64,000 nt of DNA from Bryobacteraceae bacterium. Its GTDB lineage: Bacteria; Acidobacteriota; Terriglobia; Bryobacterales; Bryobacteraceae. Positions 26,679 to 35,090 of the stretch are shown piece after piece. Below the pieces are notes generated by a model. That model did no database searches. It was not told where the DNA came from and worked only from the letters and a program-made list of their open reading frames with translations. The stretch lies in contig BPGE01000001.1 in NCBI GenBank assembly GCA_026002875.1, positions 1,426,001-1,490,000 of the forward strand, in the 5' to 3' direction. The translations under genes and the position numbers were made by a program. How positions within the stretch are numbered: the first letter of the stretch is position 1; every line of letters begins with the position of its first letter.

Positions 26679-27611
26679 TCACAACCGCACCTGCGCCAGC
26701 CGCCGGATCAGCACGTGCGCCGCCACATTCGCCAGCACCGCCCCCGTCAGCATCGCCCGCCCTGCGGGCTTCTGGACCAGAATCGCCATCTGGTCCGGAT
26801 TGATCCAGAACAGCAGCACCGCGATCACCACCGGCACAGCCGACAGAACCGTTCCCGTCAGGCGGCTGTGCGCCGAGATCGACCGGACCTCGCCCTCCAG
26901 CGCAGCTTGTTCCCGCATCGTCTCCGCCAGCCGCGACAATACTTCATTCAGCCGTCCGCCGTACCGGTTCTGCATCTTCACCGCGGCGGCGAACAGCGCC
27001 ACTTCCGGCAGCGGAATCCGCGCCGCCAGATGGTCCAGCGCCTGATCCCACGGCACGCCAAGCTTCCACTCGTCGCGCGTCCGCCGCATCTCCCCCGCCA
27101 GCGGCTCCGGCTGCTCCAGAGCCAGCAGATCGATGGTGTGCGCCAGCGGATAGCCCGCCTTCAGCGCCCGCGACAGCGAGTCCAGCGCTTCAGGAAACTG
27201 CTCGGCGAACAGCCGGAACCGCCGCGCCCGCGCAACCCGCAGATACAGCACCGGAGCCGATGCCGCCAGAAGAATCAGAAGCCATCCCGCCCAGGCTGGA
27301 AACATCGCCGTCCGCACCAGAAAATACCCCACCGACGCCCCCCCGAACAGCATCACCAGCGTCGTCCGCCCCACCGTCCACGGCACGCCCGCCTGCGCGA
27401 TCAGCCTCCTGAGCCGCTCCACCTGTCCGAACCGCTCCAGCAGCGCAGCCCAGATCCCGATCGTGCTCAGCTGCTTTCCGTTCAGCAGAGCGCTTCCCGC
27501 CCCTTCGCGCACCCGCCGCGCCTCCTGCACCGCCCAATAGAACGATCCCGCCAGCAGGGCTGCCATCAGCCCCGAGACAAACATCATCAGCAGGATCGCC
27601 GCTCGCTCCAT
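26679..27611 (-). CDS. tadB: Type II secretion F-domain protein, TadB-like
   Basis: A 310-residue inner-membrane protein with membrane helices at the N terminus and C terminus and a central T2SSF domain (F-P-E-A-L-D-S-L-S-R-A-L-K-A-G-Y-P-L, about residues 138-155). It is the usual partner of TadC in the Tad/Flp pilus platform. The gene starts 6 bases after cpaB, with GAGG upstream of the ATG. Confidence 0.85.
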   Translation of the reverse strand: MERAAILLMMFVSGLMAALLAGSFYWAVQEARRVREGAGSALLNGKQLSTIGIWAALLERFGQVERLRRLIAQAGVPWTVGRTTLVMLFGGASVGYFLVRTAMFPAWAGWLLILLAASAPVLYLRVARARRFRLFAEQFPEALDSLSRALKAGYPLAHTIDLLALEQPEPLAGEMRRTRDEWKLGVPWDQALDHLAARIPLPEVALFAAAVKMQNRYGGRLNEVLSRLAETMREQAALEGEVRSISAHSRLTGTVLSAVPVVIAVLLFWINPDQMAILVQKPAGRAMLTGAVLANVAAHVLIRRLAQVRL

Positions 27612-27617
27612 CGGTCC

Positions 27618-28253
27618 TCACTCTCCCGCTGCCCGCGCCTTCTCGGCGGGATTCCGCGCCAGCAGCCGGATCTGCTGCATCGCGTCCGCCAGCGCCAGCC
27701 GGTCCGCCTGTTCCGGCAGCGCGAGCACCGTGACCACCGGCCGCTGCGCTTCCGCCTTCTGCACCTGCAGCACCGAGACGTCTTCCAGCACCCGCCGCGC
27801 GTACGCCTCCCCTCGGACGTTCACCACCAGCACGTCCACCCGGCTTCCCGGCTGCAGCATCGACACCACCCCGGCCGAATCCACCGGATGCAGGCTCAGG
27901 GCGCGATAACCGGGCGGAATCGCCGCCAGCGCCCCCGTGCCCGCCGGTCCCAGACTGACCGCCCTCACGACCTCTCCAGCGGCAATCGGCCGCAGCGCCA
28001 CTTTGCCTGCCACATCCGAAACCCGCCGCGCCGCTCCCTCAGGCAAGGGCCCCTGCTTCCAGGGCTCCGTCCGCAGATCCTCCGGCCGCACCGTCGATCC
28101 CAGAGCCACGTCCCGCGCCGCCACCACCACCGTGGCGTGAGCCTCGGCCTTCGCGCCGCTGAGGCCCGCCGGCAGCAGGGCGTAGAAAACGCCTGTGGCC
28201 GCAACCGCAGCCGCCAGCGCAATGCCAAACAGGGGCAGCAGGTTCTTCTTCAC
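27618..28253 (-). CDS. cpaB: Flp pilus assembly protein CpaB
   Basis: A 211-residue protein with one N-terminal membrane segment (about 5-28), then an SAF domain (about 44-108; V-V-V-A-A-R-D-V-A-L-G-S-T-V). A C-terminal RcpC/CpaB-like domain follows, with the S-L-x-P-V-D-S-A-G-V-V-S-M-L-Q-P-G-S-R-V-D-V-L pattern. CpaB is a periplasmic component of Tad pilus assembly, thought to act with the secretin. The GTG at 28253 is chosen because GGAGGAAGG stands at proper distance before it; the upstream GTG at 28274 lacks such a site. The usual secretin (cpaC), ATPase (cpaF/tadA) and pilin genes are absent next to it. Confidence 0.85.
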   Translation of the reverse strand: MKKNLLPLFGIALAAAVAATGVFYALLPAGLSGAKAEAHATVVVAARDVALGSTVRPEDLRTEPWKQGPLPEGAARRVSDVAGKVALRPIAAGEVVRAVSLGPAGTGALAAIPPGYRALSLHPVDSAGVVSMLQPGSRVDVLVVNVRGEAYARRVLEDVSVLQVQKAEAQRPVVTVLALPEQADRLALADAMQQIRLLARNPAEKARAAGE

Positions 28254-28391
28254 AGCCTTCCTCCAACGGCGCACACTTTCCGCGCCTGCTCCCAGTCAAT
28301 CATGGTCGCCTCAGACCAGGAATCCGCCGTTCGTCTGAGGCGCGGGCGGGAAGCGCCTGAGGCAGGCGGGCCACAACAGGCCGCCGCTACA

Positions 28392-29210
28392 ATGAATTCA
28401 GTGGAAACCCGCCGCATGTGCCCGCATTGCCGGGCCTTCATCACCGTCCACGACAAGGTCTGCCCTTACTGCGACACGCCTGTCGGTCCCCGCGCCATTG
28501 ACCTGCGCGACCCCGGCGGCATCCTCGGCGGCCTCGTCCCCTCCGCCCAGTTCGCCACCATCGTCATCAGCCTCGTCTGCGTCGCCCTGTACCTGGTGAC
28601 GCTGCTGGCTTCCGCCAAAGTCGGCGAAGTCAACGCCCTCATCCGCTATGGCGCCGCCCTGCCGCAGGGCGTCTTCGGCGGACAGTGGTGGCGCCTGATC
28701 ACCGCCGGTTTCCTCCACGGAAACCTCATGCACATCTTTTTCAATCTGTGGGTTTTCATGGATCTGGGCCGGCACGCCGAGGAGATTTACGGCGCCAGGC
28801 GCATGGTGGCCATTTACATTTTCTCTACCATCGGCGGCTTCGCCCTCAGCATGCTGCGCGGCACCATGCTCACCGTCGGCGCCTCGGCCGGCCTGTTCGG
28901 CCTCATCGGCGCCATGATCGCCCTCGGCGTCCGCTACAAGTGGTCCGGCGAAGCGGCCATGATCAAGGGCTTCTATATCCGTTGGGCCGTTTACGGGCTT
29001 CTGTTCGGCCTGTTGCCGTTTTTCCGCATCGATAATGCCGCCCATATCGGCGGCCTGATCACGGGATTCATTCTCGGATATCTGGCCGGAACTCCGCGCC
29101 TCGTCCCGAATTTCACGGAAAAAGTCTGGACCGGCGTCGCGGCCTTCGCCGTCGCCCTCACCGGCTACGCCTACCTTCAGCTCGTCCTCTGGCTCTCCCG
29201 CCTCGGGTGA
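28392..29210 (+). CDS. Rhomboid intramembrane serine protease with N-terminal zinc ribbon
   Basis: A 272-residue protein. Residues 10-27 carry a C-x2-C...C-x2-C zinc ribbon (C10, C13, C24, C27). Six or seven membrane helices follow, with the rhomboid catalytic serine in G-A-S165-A-G and the catalytic histidine in N-A-A-H218-I-G-G, plus the H-G-N-L-M-H-I-F-F-N-L-W segment (H109 to W120). It should cleave transmembrane substrates inside the inner membrane. The start at 28392 keeps the whole ribbon; a start at 28416 is also possible. It is divergent from cpaB, and the repeat array begins soon after its stop. Confidence 0.9.
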   Translation: MNSVETRRMCPHCRAFITVHDKVCPYCDTPVGPRAIDLRDPGGILGGLVPSAQFATIVISLVCVALYLVTLLASAKVGEVNALIRYGAALPQGVFGGQWWRLITAGFLHGNLMHIFFNLWVFMDLGRHAEEIYGARRMVAIYIFSTIGGFALSMLRGTMLTVGASAGLFGLIGAMIALGVRYKWSGEAAMIKGFYIRWAVYGLLFGLLPFFRIDNAAHIGGLITGFILGYLAGTPRLVPNFTEKVWTGVAAFAVALTGYAYLQLVLWLSRLG

Positions 29211-29341
29211 CCCCTCTCTCGCGAATCACCCTTCCGGCAGCAGCCGCGCGGACCGGGCAACGGGCTCCGAGCCGCGAGCGAAGCGGCCGCAGGCCACAGG
29301 AACGCGCGGTGCCCAACCGTGCCCCCGCGCCCTTCCCAACG

Positions 29342-30854
29342 GATTTCCCCTCGCGCTTGCCTCCAGACTTCCCCTCGCGCTTGCGCGAGGGCTGCATCCC
29401 AACCATGCCCCCGCGCCCTCCCCCTCGGGCTTCCCCTCGCGCTTGACCCCCGGATTTCCCCTCGGCCTTGGCCGAGGGCTGCATCCCAACCATGCCCCCG
29501 CGCCCTCCCCCTCGGGCTTCCCCTCGCGCTTGACCCCCGGATTTCCCCTCGCGCTTGCGCGAGGGCTGCATCCCACCCGTGCCTCACGTCGCCTTTTCAC
29601 GGATTTCCCCTCGCGCTCGCGCGAGAGCCCAACTGTGTCGCATGCCTCTCTCCCCAACGGATTCCCTCCCGGCGCGCGTTTCCCCGGATCTCCCCTCGGC
29701 CTTGGCCGAGGGCTGCATCCCAACCGTGTTACCCACGCCCTTTCCTGCGGATTTCCCCTCGCGCTTGCGCGAGGGCTGCATCCCAACCGTGTTACCCACG
29801 CCCTCTCCTGCGGATTTCCCCTCGCGCTTGCGCGAGGGCTGCATCCCACCCGTGCCTCACGTCGCCTTTTCACGGGCTTCCCCTCGCGCTCGCGCGAGAG
29901 CCCAACTGTGTCGCATGCCTCTCTCCCCAACGGATTCCCTCCCGGCGCGCGTTTCCCCGGGTTTCCCCTCGGCCTTGGCCGAGGGCTGCATCCCAACCGT
30001 GTTACCCACGCCCTTTCCTGCGGATTTCCCCTCGCGCTTGCGCGAGGGCTGCATCCCACCCGTGCCTCACGTCGCCTTTTCACGGGCTTCCCCTCGCGCT
30101 CGCGCGAGAGCCCAACTGTGTCGCATGCCTCTCTCCCCAACGGATTCCCTCCCGGCGCGCGTTTCCCCGGGTTTCCCCTCGGCCTTGGCCGAGGGCTGCA
30201 TCCCAACCGTGTTACCCACGCCCTTTCCTGCGGATTTCCCCTCGCGCTTGCGCGAGGGCTGCATCCCAACCGTGTTACCCACGCCCTCTCCTGCGGATTT
30301 CCCCTCGCGCTTGCGCGAGGGCTGCATCCCACCCGTGCCTCACGTCGCCTTTTCACGGGCTTCCCCTCGCGCTCGCGCGAGGGCCCAACTGTGTTGCATG
30401 CCTCTCTCCCCAACGGATTCCCTCCCGTCGCGTGTTTCCCCGGATCTCCCCTCGGCCTTGGCCGAGGGCTGCATCCCAACCGTGTTACCCACGCCCTCTC
30501 CTGCGGATTTCCCCTCGCGCTTGCGCGAGGGCTGCATCCCACCCGTGCCTCACGTCGCCTTTTCACGGGCTTCCCCTCGCGCTCGCGCGAGGGCCCAACT
30601 GTGTTGCATGCCTCTCTCCCCAACGGATTCCCTCCCGTCGCGTGTTTCCCCGGATCTCCCCTCGGCCTTGGCCGAGGGCTGCATCCCAACCGTGTTACCC
30701 ACGCCCTCTCCTGCGGATTTCCCCTCGCGCTTGCGCGAGGGCTGCATCCCACCCGTGCCTCACGTCGCCTTTTCACGGGCTTCCCCTCGCGCTCGCGCGA
30801 GGGCCCAACTGTGTCGCATGCCTCTCTCCCCAACGGATTCCCTCCCGGCGCGCG
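29342..30854 (+). repeat. Array of palindromic repeat units (A/B/C types), about 1.5 kb
   Basis: About two dozen related units of 60-88 bp follow each other. Each carries a hairpin core of two 9-base arms around a 2-base centre. A: CCCTCGGCCTTGGCCGAGGG. B: CCCTCGCGCTTGCGCGAGGG. C: CCCTCGCGCTCGCGCGAGGG or a variant with one arm base changed. A and B are followed by GCTGCATCCCA(A/C)CC, C by GCCCAACTGTGT. From about 29546 they run B-C-A-(B)-B-C-A as a higher-order repeat of 210 bp, or 273 bp where an extra 63-bp B unit is present. The left end (29342-29545) is older, with half units. Units are mostly multiples of 3 bases, so several frames stay open for 450-576 codons on both strands; I regard these as artefacts. 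The right end is cut by the IS at 30855. Confidence 0.93.
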
Positions 30855-30917
30855 AGTTGTGTCCCGATTTCTCTGCAAATAGGTCAGTGGGCCATGATGC
30901 TCCGTGGTTGACGGTTG

Positions 30918-30954
30918 GCTAAGCTGCGAAGGGCGTAGCCCGTAGCAGCTTAGC
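30918..30954. terminator. Long hairpin between transposase gene and IS left end
   Basis: A 10-bp arm GCTAAGCTGC (30918-30927) pairs with GCAGCTTAGC (30945-30954), and an inner GGGC/GCCC stem lies between. It ends a few bases after the transposase stop. No T-run follows in the transposase direction, so it may be a terminator without tail or a structure that blocks outside transcription. Confidence 0.5.
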
Positions 30955-30959
30955 AAAAC

Positions 30960-32177
30960 TCAGGCCGCCTCCCCCAGCCGGGGCCGGCTCTTCTCCTGCT
31001 CGCGCAACAGGTCCATGTCCAGGTACCGTGTCGCCTCAATCCAGTCCTCGTGGATCTCCACTGCCAGCGCCCGCACCAGCCTCAGGCAACTGGCCGCATT
31101 GGGAAAGATCCGCACCACCAGTGTCCGGCGCTTGATCTCCTCGTTGAGACGCTCCAGCATATTGGTCGACTTCAGATGCTTGTGATGCGCCAGCGGCAGC
31201 GCGTAGAAGCTCAGCGTCTCCTCGATGTTTTCCTCCACCCACTGGCACAGCCTGCTGTAGCGGCCCTGCCAGCGCCCCAGCCACGCCTTCAGATCCTGCC
31301 GCGCCTCGGCCGCTGTCCGCCGCTCATAGATCCAGCGCAGCTCGGTCAGACAGTCATCGCCGCCCCGCCGCGGCAGGTAGTCCAGCGCATTGCGCAGGAA
31401 GTGCACGTAGCACCTCTGCCACAGCGCCTCTCCCAGCACCTCCCGCACCGCCCGCTTCAGCCCCGCATGATCGTCGCTCACCACCAGCCGCACCCCCCGC
31501 AGCCCCCTCCCCTTCAACCCCTCCAGCAACTCCCTCCAGCTCGTCGCACTCTCCCGCTGCGCCAGCTCCACCGCCAGCACGCACCGCCGCCCCTCCCAGT
31601 TGATCCCGATCGCCACCAGCACTGCCTGCGCCCTCACCACCCCGTCTTCTCTCACCCGCTCGTAGCGCGCGTCCAGCACCAGGTACGGATACTCCTCCTC
31701 CAGCTGCCGCCGCGCGAACTTCTCCAGCTCCTCGTCCAGCCGCGCATTGATCCGGCTGATCGCCGAGGCCGAAAACTCGTGCCCGCACAGCTGCTCGGTG
31801 ATCTCCTTCACCCGCCGCGTCGACACCCCCTGCACATACATCTCCGCCAACGCCCCCACCAGCGCCTTCTCGCTCCGCTGGTACCGTTCGAACATCTCCG
31901 TCTGGAACCGCCCCTCCCGGTCCTGCGGCACCCGCAGCTCGATCTTGCCCACCCGCGTCACCAGCGTCCGCCGATAGTATCCAGACCGGTATCCCGTCCG
32001 GCTCGCCGTCCGCTGCCCCTTCTCCGCTCCCACCACCTCGTCCATCTCCGCTTCCATCACCTCCTCCAGCACCCGCCGGATCAACACCCGCAGCAGATCC
32101 TCCTGCTGCTCCGCTAGCGCCGCCAGTTGCTTCGCTTTCCTCTCGGCCGCTTTCGCGCTATCCTTCTTCTGGGTCAT
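30960..32177 (-). CDS. IS256 family transposase
   Basis: A 405-residue DDE transposase of the Mutator/IS256 class: N-terminal helical part, then V-L-D-A-R-Y-E-R-V-R (first Asp), the V-V-S-D-D-H-A-G-L segment (second Asp), the C-Y-V-H-F-L-R-N-A-L motif typical of the family, and the S-T-N-M-L-E-R-L-N-E-E-I-K-R-R-T-x-V-V-R-I-F-P segment with the final Glu. Length and motifs are intact, so the enzyme is probably functional. The ATG has GGAAAGG upstream. Confidence 0.95.
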   Translation of the reverse strand: MTQKKDSAKAAERKAKQLAALAEQQEDLLRVLIRRVLEEVMEAEMDEVVGAEKGQRTASRTGYRSGYYRRTLVTRVGKIELRVPQDREGRFQTEMFERYQRSEKALVGALAEMYVQGVSTRRVKEITEQLCGHEFSASAISRINARLDEELEKFARRQLEEEYPYLVLDARYERVREDGVVRAQAVLVAIGINWEGRRCVLAVELAQRESATSWRELLEGLKGRGLRGVRLVVSDDHAGLKRAVREVLGEALWQRCYVHFLRNALDYLPRRGGDDCLTELRWIYERRTAAEARQDLKAWLGRWQGRYSRLCQWVEENIEETLSFYALPLAHHKHLKSTNMLERLNEEIKRRTLVVRIFPNAASCLRLVRALAVEIHEDWIEATRYLDMDLLREQEKSRPRLGEAA

Positions 32178-32274
32178 CGGTGTTCCTTTCCCCTTCCTCT
32201 CAGGAAGGTTTGTTTTCTCTCACTCGGAACATCATGACCCATCCCTGTTTTTGCTGAAGATTCGGCACACAACC

Positions 32275-32340
32275 GGCGCGCGTTTCCCCGGGTTCCCCTC
32301 GGCCTTGGCCGAGGGCTGCATCCCAACCGTGCTTGCCCGG
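32275..32340 (+). repeat. Right-hand remnant of the palindromic repeat array beyond the IS
   Basis: Directly after the IS come the second half of a C unit (CGCGTTTCCCCGGGTT) and one complete A unit with the hairpin CCCTCGGCCTTGGCCGAGGG (32296-32315) and GCTGCATCCCAACCGTG. Similarity fades after about 32340. The array was therefore continuous before the insertion. Confidence 0.9.
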
Positions 32341-32917
32341 GTCACGGGAGCGCGCGATCCCCTCGAGGTCCCCACCCCGAACGGCGGTTGACGGGCGTGC
32401 CGTTCCAACAAGACAGCAACGCACGTGCCGGCTCTTGCGAAAACGGCCCGCTCAGCCGAGGCTCTGAGAGATGACGGCTCGCTCCAGGTCGCCGTCGCAC
32501 CCTTCGTTCACGGCACAGAACCCGCTGCAGGACGGCGCGAGTTGAATTCATGCGGATGACCCGCAGGGTCAGCGCCGCTGCACGGTCGTCGGGCGCGCCG
32601 GCTATTTCACGCGTGGAAGGGCCGCTGATCCTCCGACGTCAACCGGTCCCAGGACGCAGCAAAACAGACGCTCCTGCATGCCACCCGGATTTCTCTCCGG
32701 CCTCGTCCTGTGCCGCCTACCCCTATCCATTCTTAGGGGGTATCCCGTGTGGCATATCGAGAGCGGTTGATCTATCAACGACTTGCCAGCTGTGTCCCTG
32801 TCCCGCAGCAACCGCGTACCGCACGTGACCGCCCAACCCGGAACGGTTCTGGAACCCGCCGCCTATTGGAAAGCGAATTTGGGCCTGGTAACGTTCCCTC
32901 AGGCAGGAGAATTTCAG
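32341..32917. other. Intergenic region without a recognisable gene
   Basis: No open frame in this stretch resembles a known family or has good coding character. It contains no further copy of the palindromic repeat. The last bases hold a weak promoter for the next gene: TTCCCT (32894-32899), 18 bases, TAGTAT (32918-32923). Confidence 0.45.
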
Positions 32918-32948
32918 TAGTATGGATTCCGGCTGGCAGGTGAATTTC

Positions 32949-33734
32949 ATGAATGCTTTTCGCGTAATCGTCCTGTTGGCACTCGTGCCCGCCTGCCTTT
33001 CCGCCGGCATTCTTCTCCCGGAATCCGCTCTCGGCACGGGAAAAGCCGTGCATATCACCAACGACCGCCTCGTGCTCGTCCTCAGCGGCGGGCGTTACAA
33101 CGGCTTCGTCGACGGCGTGGATGTCGACCTGTGGACCGTTGACGTGGAACGGTTCGCCTCTCCGGGCAACCGGTACACGGCGAACGTCGTCCCCCTTCTG
33201 CCCTGGAACTCGGACCAGGCTGCCCTGGTCCGCAAGGGATCGTTTTCGAACGAGGATTTCTGGTGGGATCTCGGCTTGGGTCCGCTCGAGCGCTACCAGG
33301 CTGCCGCATGGCTCATCACGCAGATGGAAGCCTACCGCAGCGGGACGCACTTCCAGCCCGACATTCACATCCAGCAGGCCATCTGGGGCATCCTCGATGA
33401 TGCCGAATTTCAGTCGATCACTCTCACGCCTCTGGCTCAATCCTGGATGCACACTGCGGCGCTTGTCATCCGCGAGAATCCGTCATTCGGCCTCGGTGAA
33501 TGGGCCGTCATCAGCGGCAATGCAGCTGCGGACGGATCGTTCGTGGGCTGGCAATATCAGACGTTCCTGGCGCGGCTCGCAGCCGTTCCCCCGGCAGCAG
33601 GCTTCGGCCCGGGCTTCGGCGTGGAGCCAGCGCTTGCCCCGGTGGCAGAGAGCCCCGAGCCGGGCACGTTCGCCCTGATCGGCGCCGGAATTCTGCTGGG
33701 CGGCTGGGCGCTGCGCCGCCGCGCCATCCGGTGA
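32949..33734 (+). CDS. PEP-CTERM sorting domain protein
   Basis: A 261-residue exported protein: signal peptide (M-N-A-F-R-V-I-V-L-L-A, cleaved near residue 19), a mature domain of unknown function rich in aromatic and Asp/Asn residues, and a C-terminal PEP-CTERM signal. The signal comprises P-E-P-G-T, a hydrophobic stretch ALIGAGILLGGWA and the basic tail L-R-R-R-A-I-R. PEP-CTERM proteins are sorted by exosortase and are usually linked to exopolysaccharide production; an exopolysaccharide cluster lies at 51-64 kb, but no exosortase gene is in the window. The start at 32949 is preferred over 32922 because a TAGTAT box overlaps the latter. Confidence 0.85.
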   Translation: MNAFRVIVLLALVPACLSAGILLPESALGTGKAVHITNDRLVLVLSGGRYNGFVDGVDVDLWTVDVERFASPGNRYTANVVPLLPWNSDQAALVRKGSFSNEDFWWDLGLGPLERYQAAAWLITQMEAYRSGTHFQPDIHIQQAIWGILDDAEFQSITLTPLAQSWMHTAALVIRENPSFGLGEWAVISGNAAADGSFVGWQYQTFLARLAAVPPAAGFGPGFGVEPALAPVAESPEPGTFALIGAGILLGGWALRRRAIR

Positions 33735-33743
33735 CGGATCCGC

Positions 33744-35057
33744 TCAGACGATCTGCTCGTTCACCGGGTCCCACTTCACCTTGCGCTCCTTGAAGTAGGA
33801 CTCGACGCTCATCACGATCGTCACCGCCTCTTCCCACGCCCGGTCCATCCCGCAGCGCGGCTGATCGAGTCCGCGGATCGAGTCGATCCAGTTCCTCATG
33901 TGGCTCGACACCGGGTTCTCGCCGCGCTTCCACTGGTATTCCGGCTCGGCCAGGAAATGCGCCATCTCCGGGTCGAGCCCCCATTGCTCTGCCTTCTTGC
34001 GCGCCGCGTTCACCTTCGCCGTGCCCTCCGGCGTCCATTCCGCCGTGTACAGCCGGCAGTGCCGCTCTGCGACCTCGATCGTCGCGTCCCGCCCGAAGAT
34101 GTAAGTGTTCGTCCCGTGATGCCGGTTGTGGAACGTGCAGGCGAACGTCACGTTCAGCTGCTTCTTCGGGTACTCGAACATGACATGCCACTGATCGGGC
34201 ACTTCGCGGTCTTTCGTCCAGAAGTAGAGCCCTCCCATCGTCTGCACGGCTTCGGGGATGCCCATGCCCATGATCATGTTCACCCCGTCCCACTGATGGC
34301 TCATCAGGTCGCCGGCGATGCCCGTTCCGTACTCCCACCAGCACCGCCACCGGAAAAAACGTTCCGGGTCGAAATTGGTTTTGACTCCCGAGTACTCCTG
34401 GAACCGTTCCCAATCGATCCGTTCCGGCGTCGCATCGGCGGGCAGCGCCTGGTTGTCATACCGCGTGTAGAACTGCCACTCCGGCCAGGGATTCGTGCGG
34501 TCGATGTAGGTCCGCGCCAGGCACGTCTTGCCCAGCCGCCCGGACTGGAAAATCTCCCGCGCCTTGATGAACGAGGGCTCCGAATTCTGGTGATGCCCGA
34601 GCTGCAGCACCACTTTGTTCTCGCGCACCGCCTTGCGGATCGCCTTGGCCTCCTCGAGCGTCCGGCACAGGCCCTTTTCGACGTAGACATGTTTCTTCGC
34701 CTGCGCCGCCCGCACCGTCATCGGCGCGTGCCAGAAGTCCGGCGTGGCGATCACCACCGCGTCCACGTCCTTGGCCTCGACAGCCTTCTCCCAATCCTTC
34801 GTCACCACGGCTTTCTTGTTGAAAGCCGTCTTCTGCGCGCGTTCGAGGTTGGCGTCGTACAGATCGCAGATCACCGCGATCTCCGTGTTCGGCGCTTCCT
34901 GCATTCTCTCGAGCAGGTAAATGCCGCGCGTGCCCACGCCCACCACCGACAGCCGCAGCCGGTCGTTCGGTTTGGGCTGCGCGAGCACGGCGGGCGCTGC
35001 GGGCAGAGCGGAAGCGGATTTCAGAAACGTGCGGCGGGGAAGTTGAGAGTCGCTCAT
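33744..35057 (-). CDS. Tat-exported Gfo/Idh/MocA family oxidoreductase
   Basis: A 437-residue NAD(P)-dependent oxidoreductase. A twin-arginine signal (L-P-R-R-T-F-L-K-S-A) leads to the Rossmann fold (L-R-L-S-V-V-G-V-G-T-R-G), the E-K-G-L-C-R segment at the position of the EKP motif, and a C-terminal alpha/beta domain with the H-x2-Q/H substrate-binding region (S-H-Q-W-D). Exported members are abundant in Acidobacteria and Planctomycetes and act on sugars or inositols; the substrate here is unknown. A TAGAAT box and AGGAG lie just before the ATG. Confidence 0.9.
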   Translation of the reverse strand: MSDSQLPRRTFLKSASALPAAPAVLAQPKPNDRLRLSVVGVGTRGIYLLERMQEAPNTEIAVICDLYDANLERAQKTAFNKKAVVTKDWEKAVEAKDVDAVVIATPDFWHAPMTVRAAQAKKHVYVEKGLCRTLEEAKAIRKAVRENKVVLQLGHHQNSEPSFIKAREIFQSGRLGKTCLARTYIDRTNPWPEWQFYTRYDNQALPADATPERIDWERFQEYSGVKTNFDPERFFRWRCWWEYGTGIAGDLMSHQWDGVNMIMGMGIPEAVQTMGGLYFWTKDREVPDQWHVMFEYPKKQLNVTFACTFHNRHHGTNTYIFGRDATIEVAERHCRLYTAEWTPEGTAKVNAARKKAEQWGLDPEMAHFLAEPEYQWKRGENPVSSHMRNWIDSIRGLDQPRCGMDRAWEEAVTIVMSVESYFKERKVKWDPVNEQIV

Positions 35058-35090
35058 GGCGGCTCCTATTCTACCCCCAACGCCAGCGCA

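Larger units (their letters stand above)
30855..32274 (-). mobile_element. IS256-family insertion sequence with target-site duplication
   Basis: One transposase gene (30960-32177) is flanked by imperfect terminal inverted repeats. The left end begins GTTGTGTCCCGATTTCTCTG (from 30856); the complement of the right end begins GTTGTGTGCCGAATCTTCAG (from 32273). The similarity continues inward to CATGATG(C/T)TCCG. GGCGCGCG, in the wider match CGGCGCGCG, is present on both sides (30846-30854 and 32274-32282), so the duplication is 8-9 bp, as usual for IS256. The element sits inside a C unit of the palindromic repeat array: joining the flanks restores an uninterrupted C-A junction. Confidence 0.92.

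Noticed and set aside
29342-30854. CRISPR array
   Set aside because: The repeats are contiguous and related along their whole length, with no unique spacers of constant size and no cas genes nearby.
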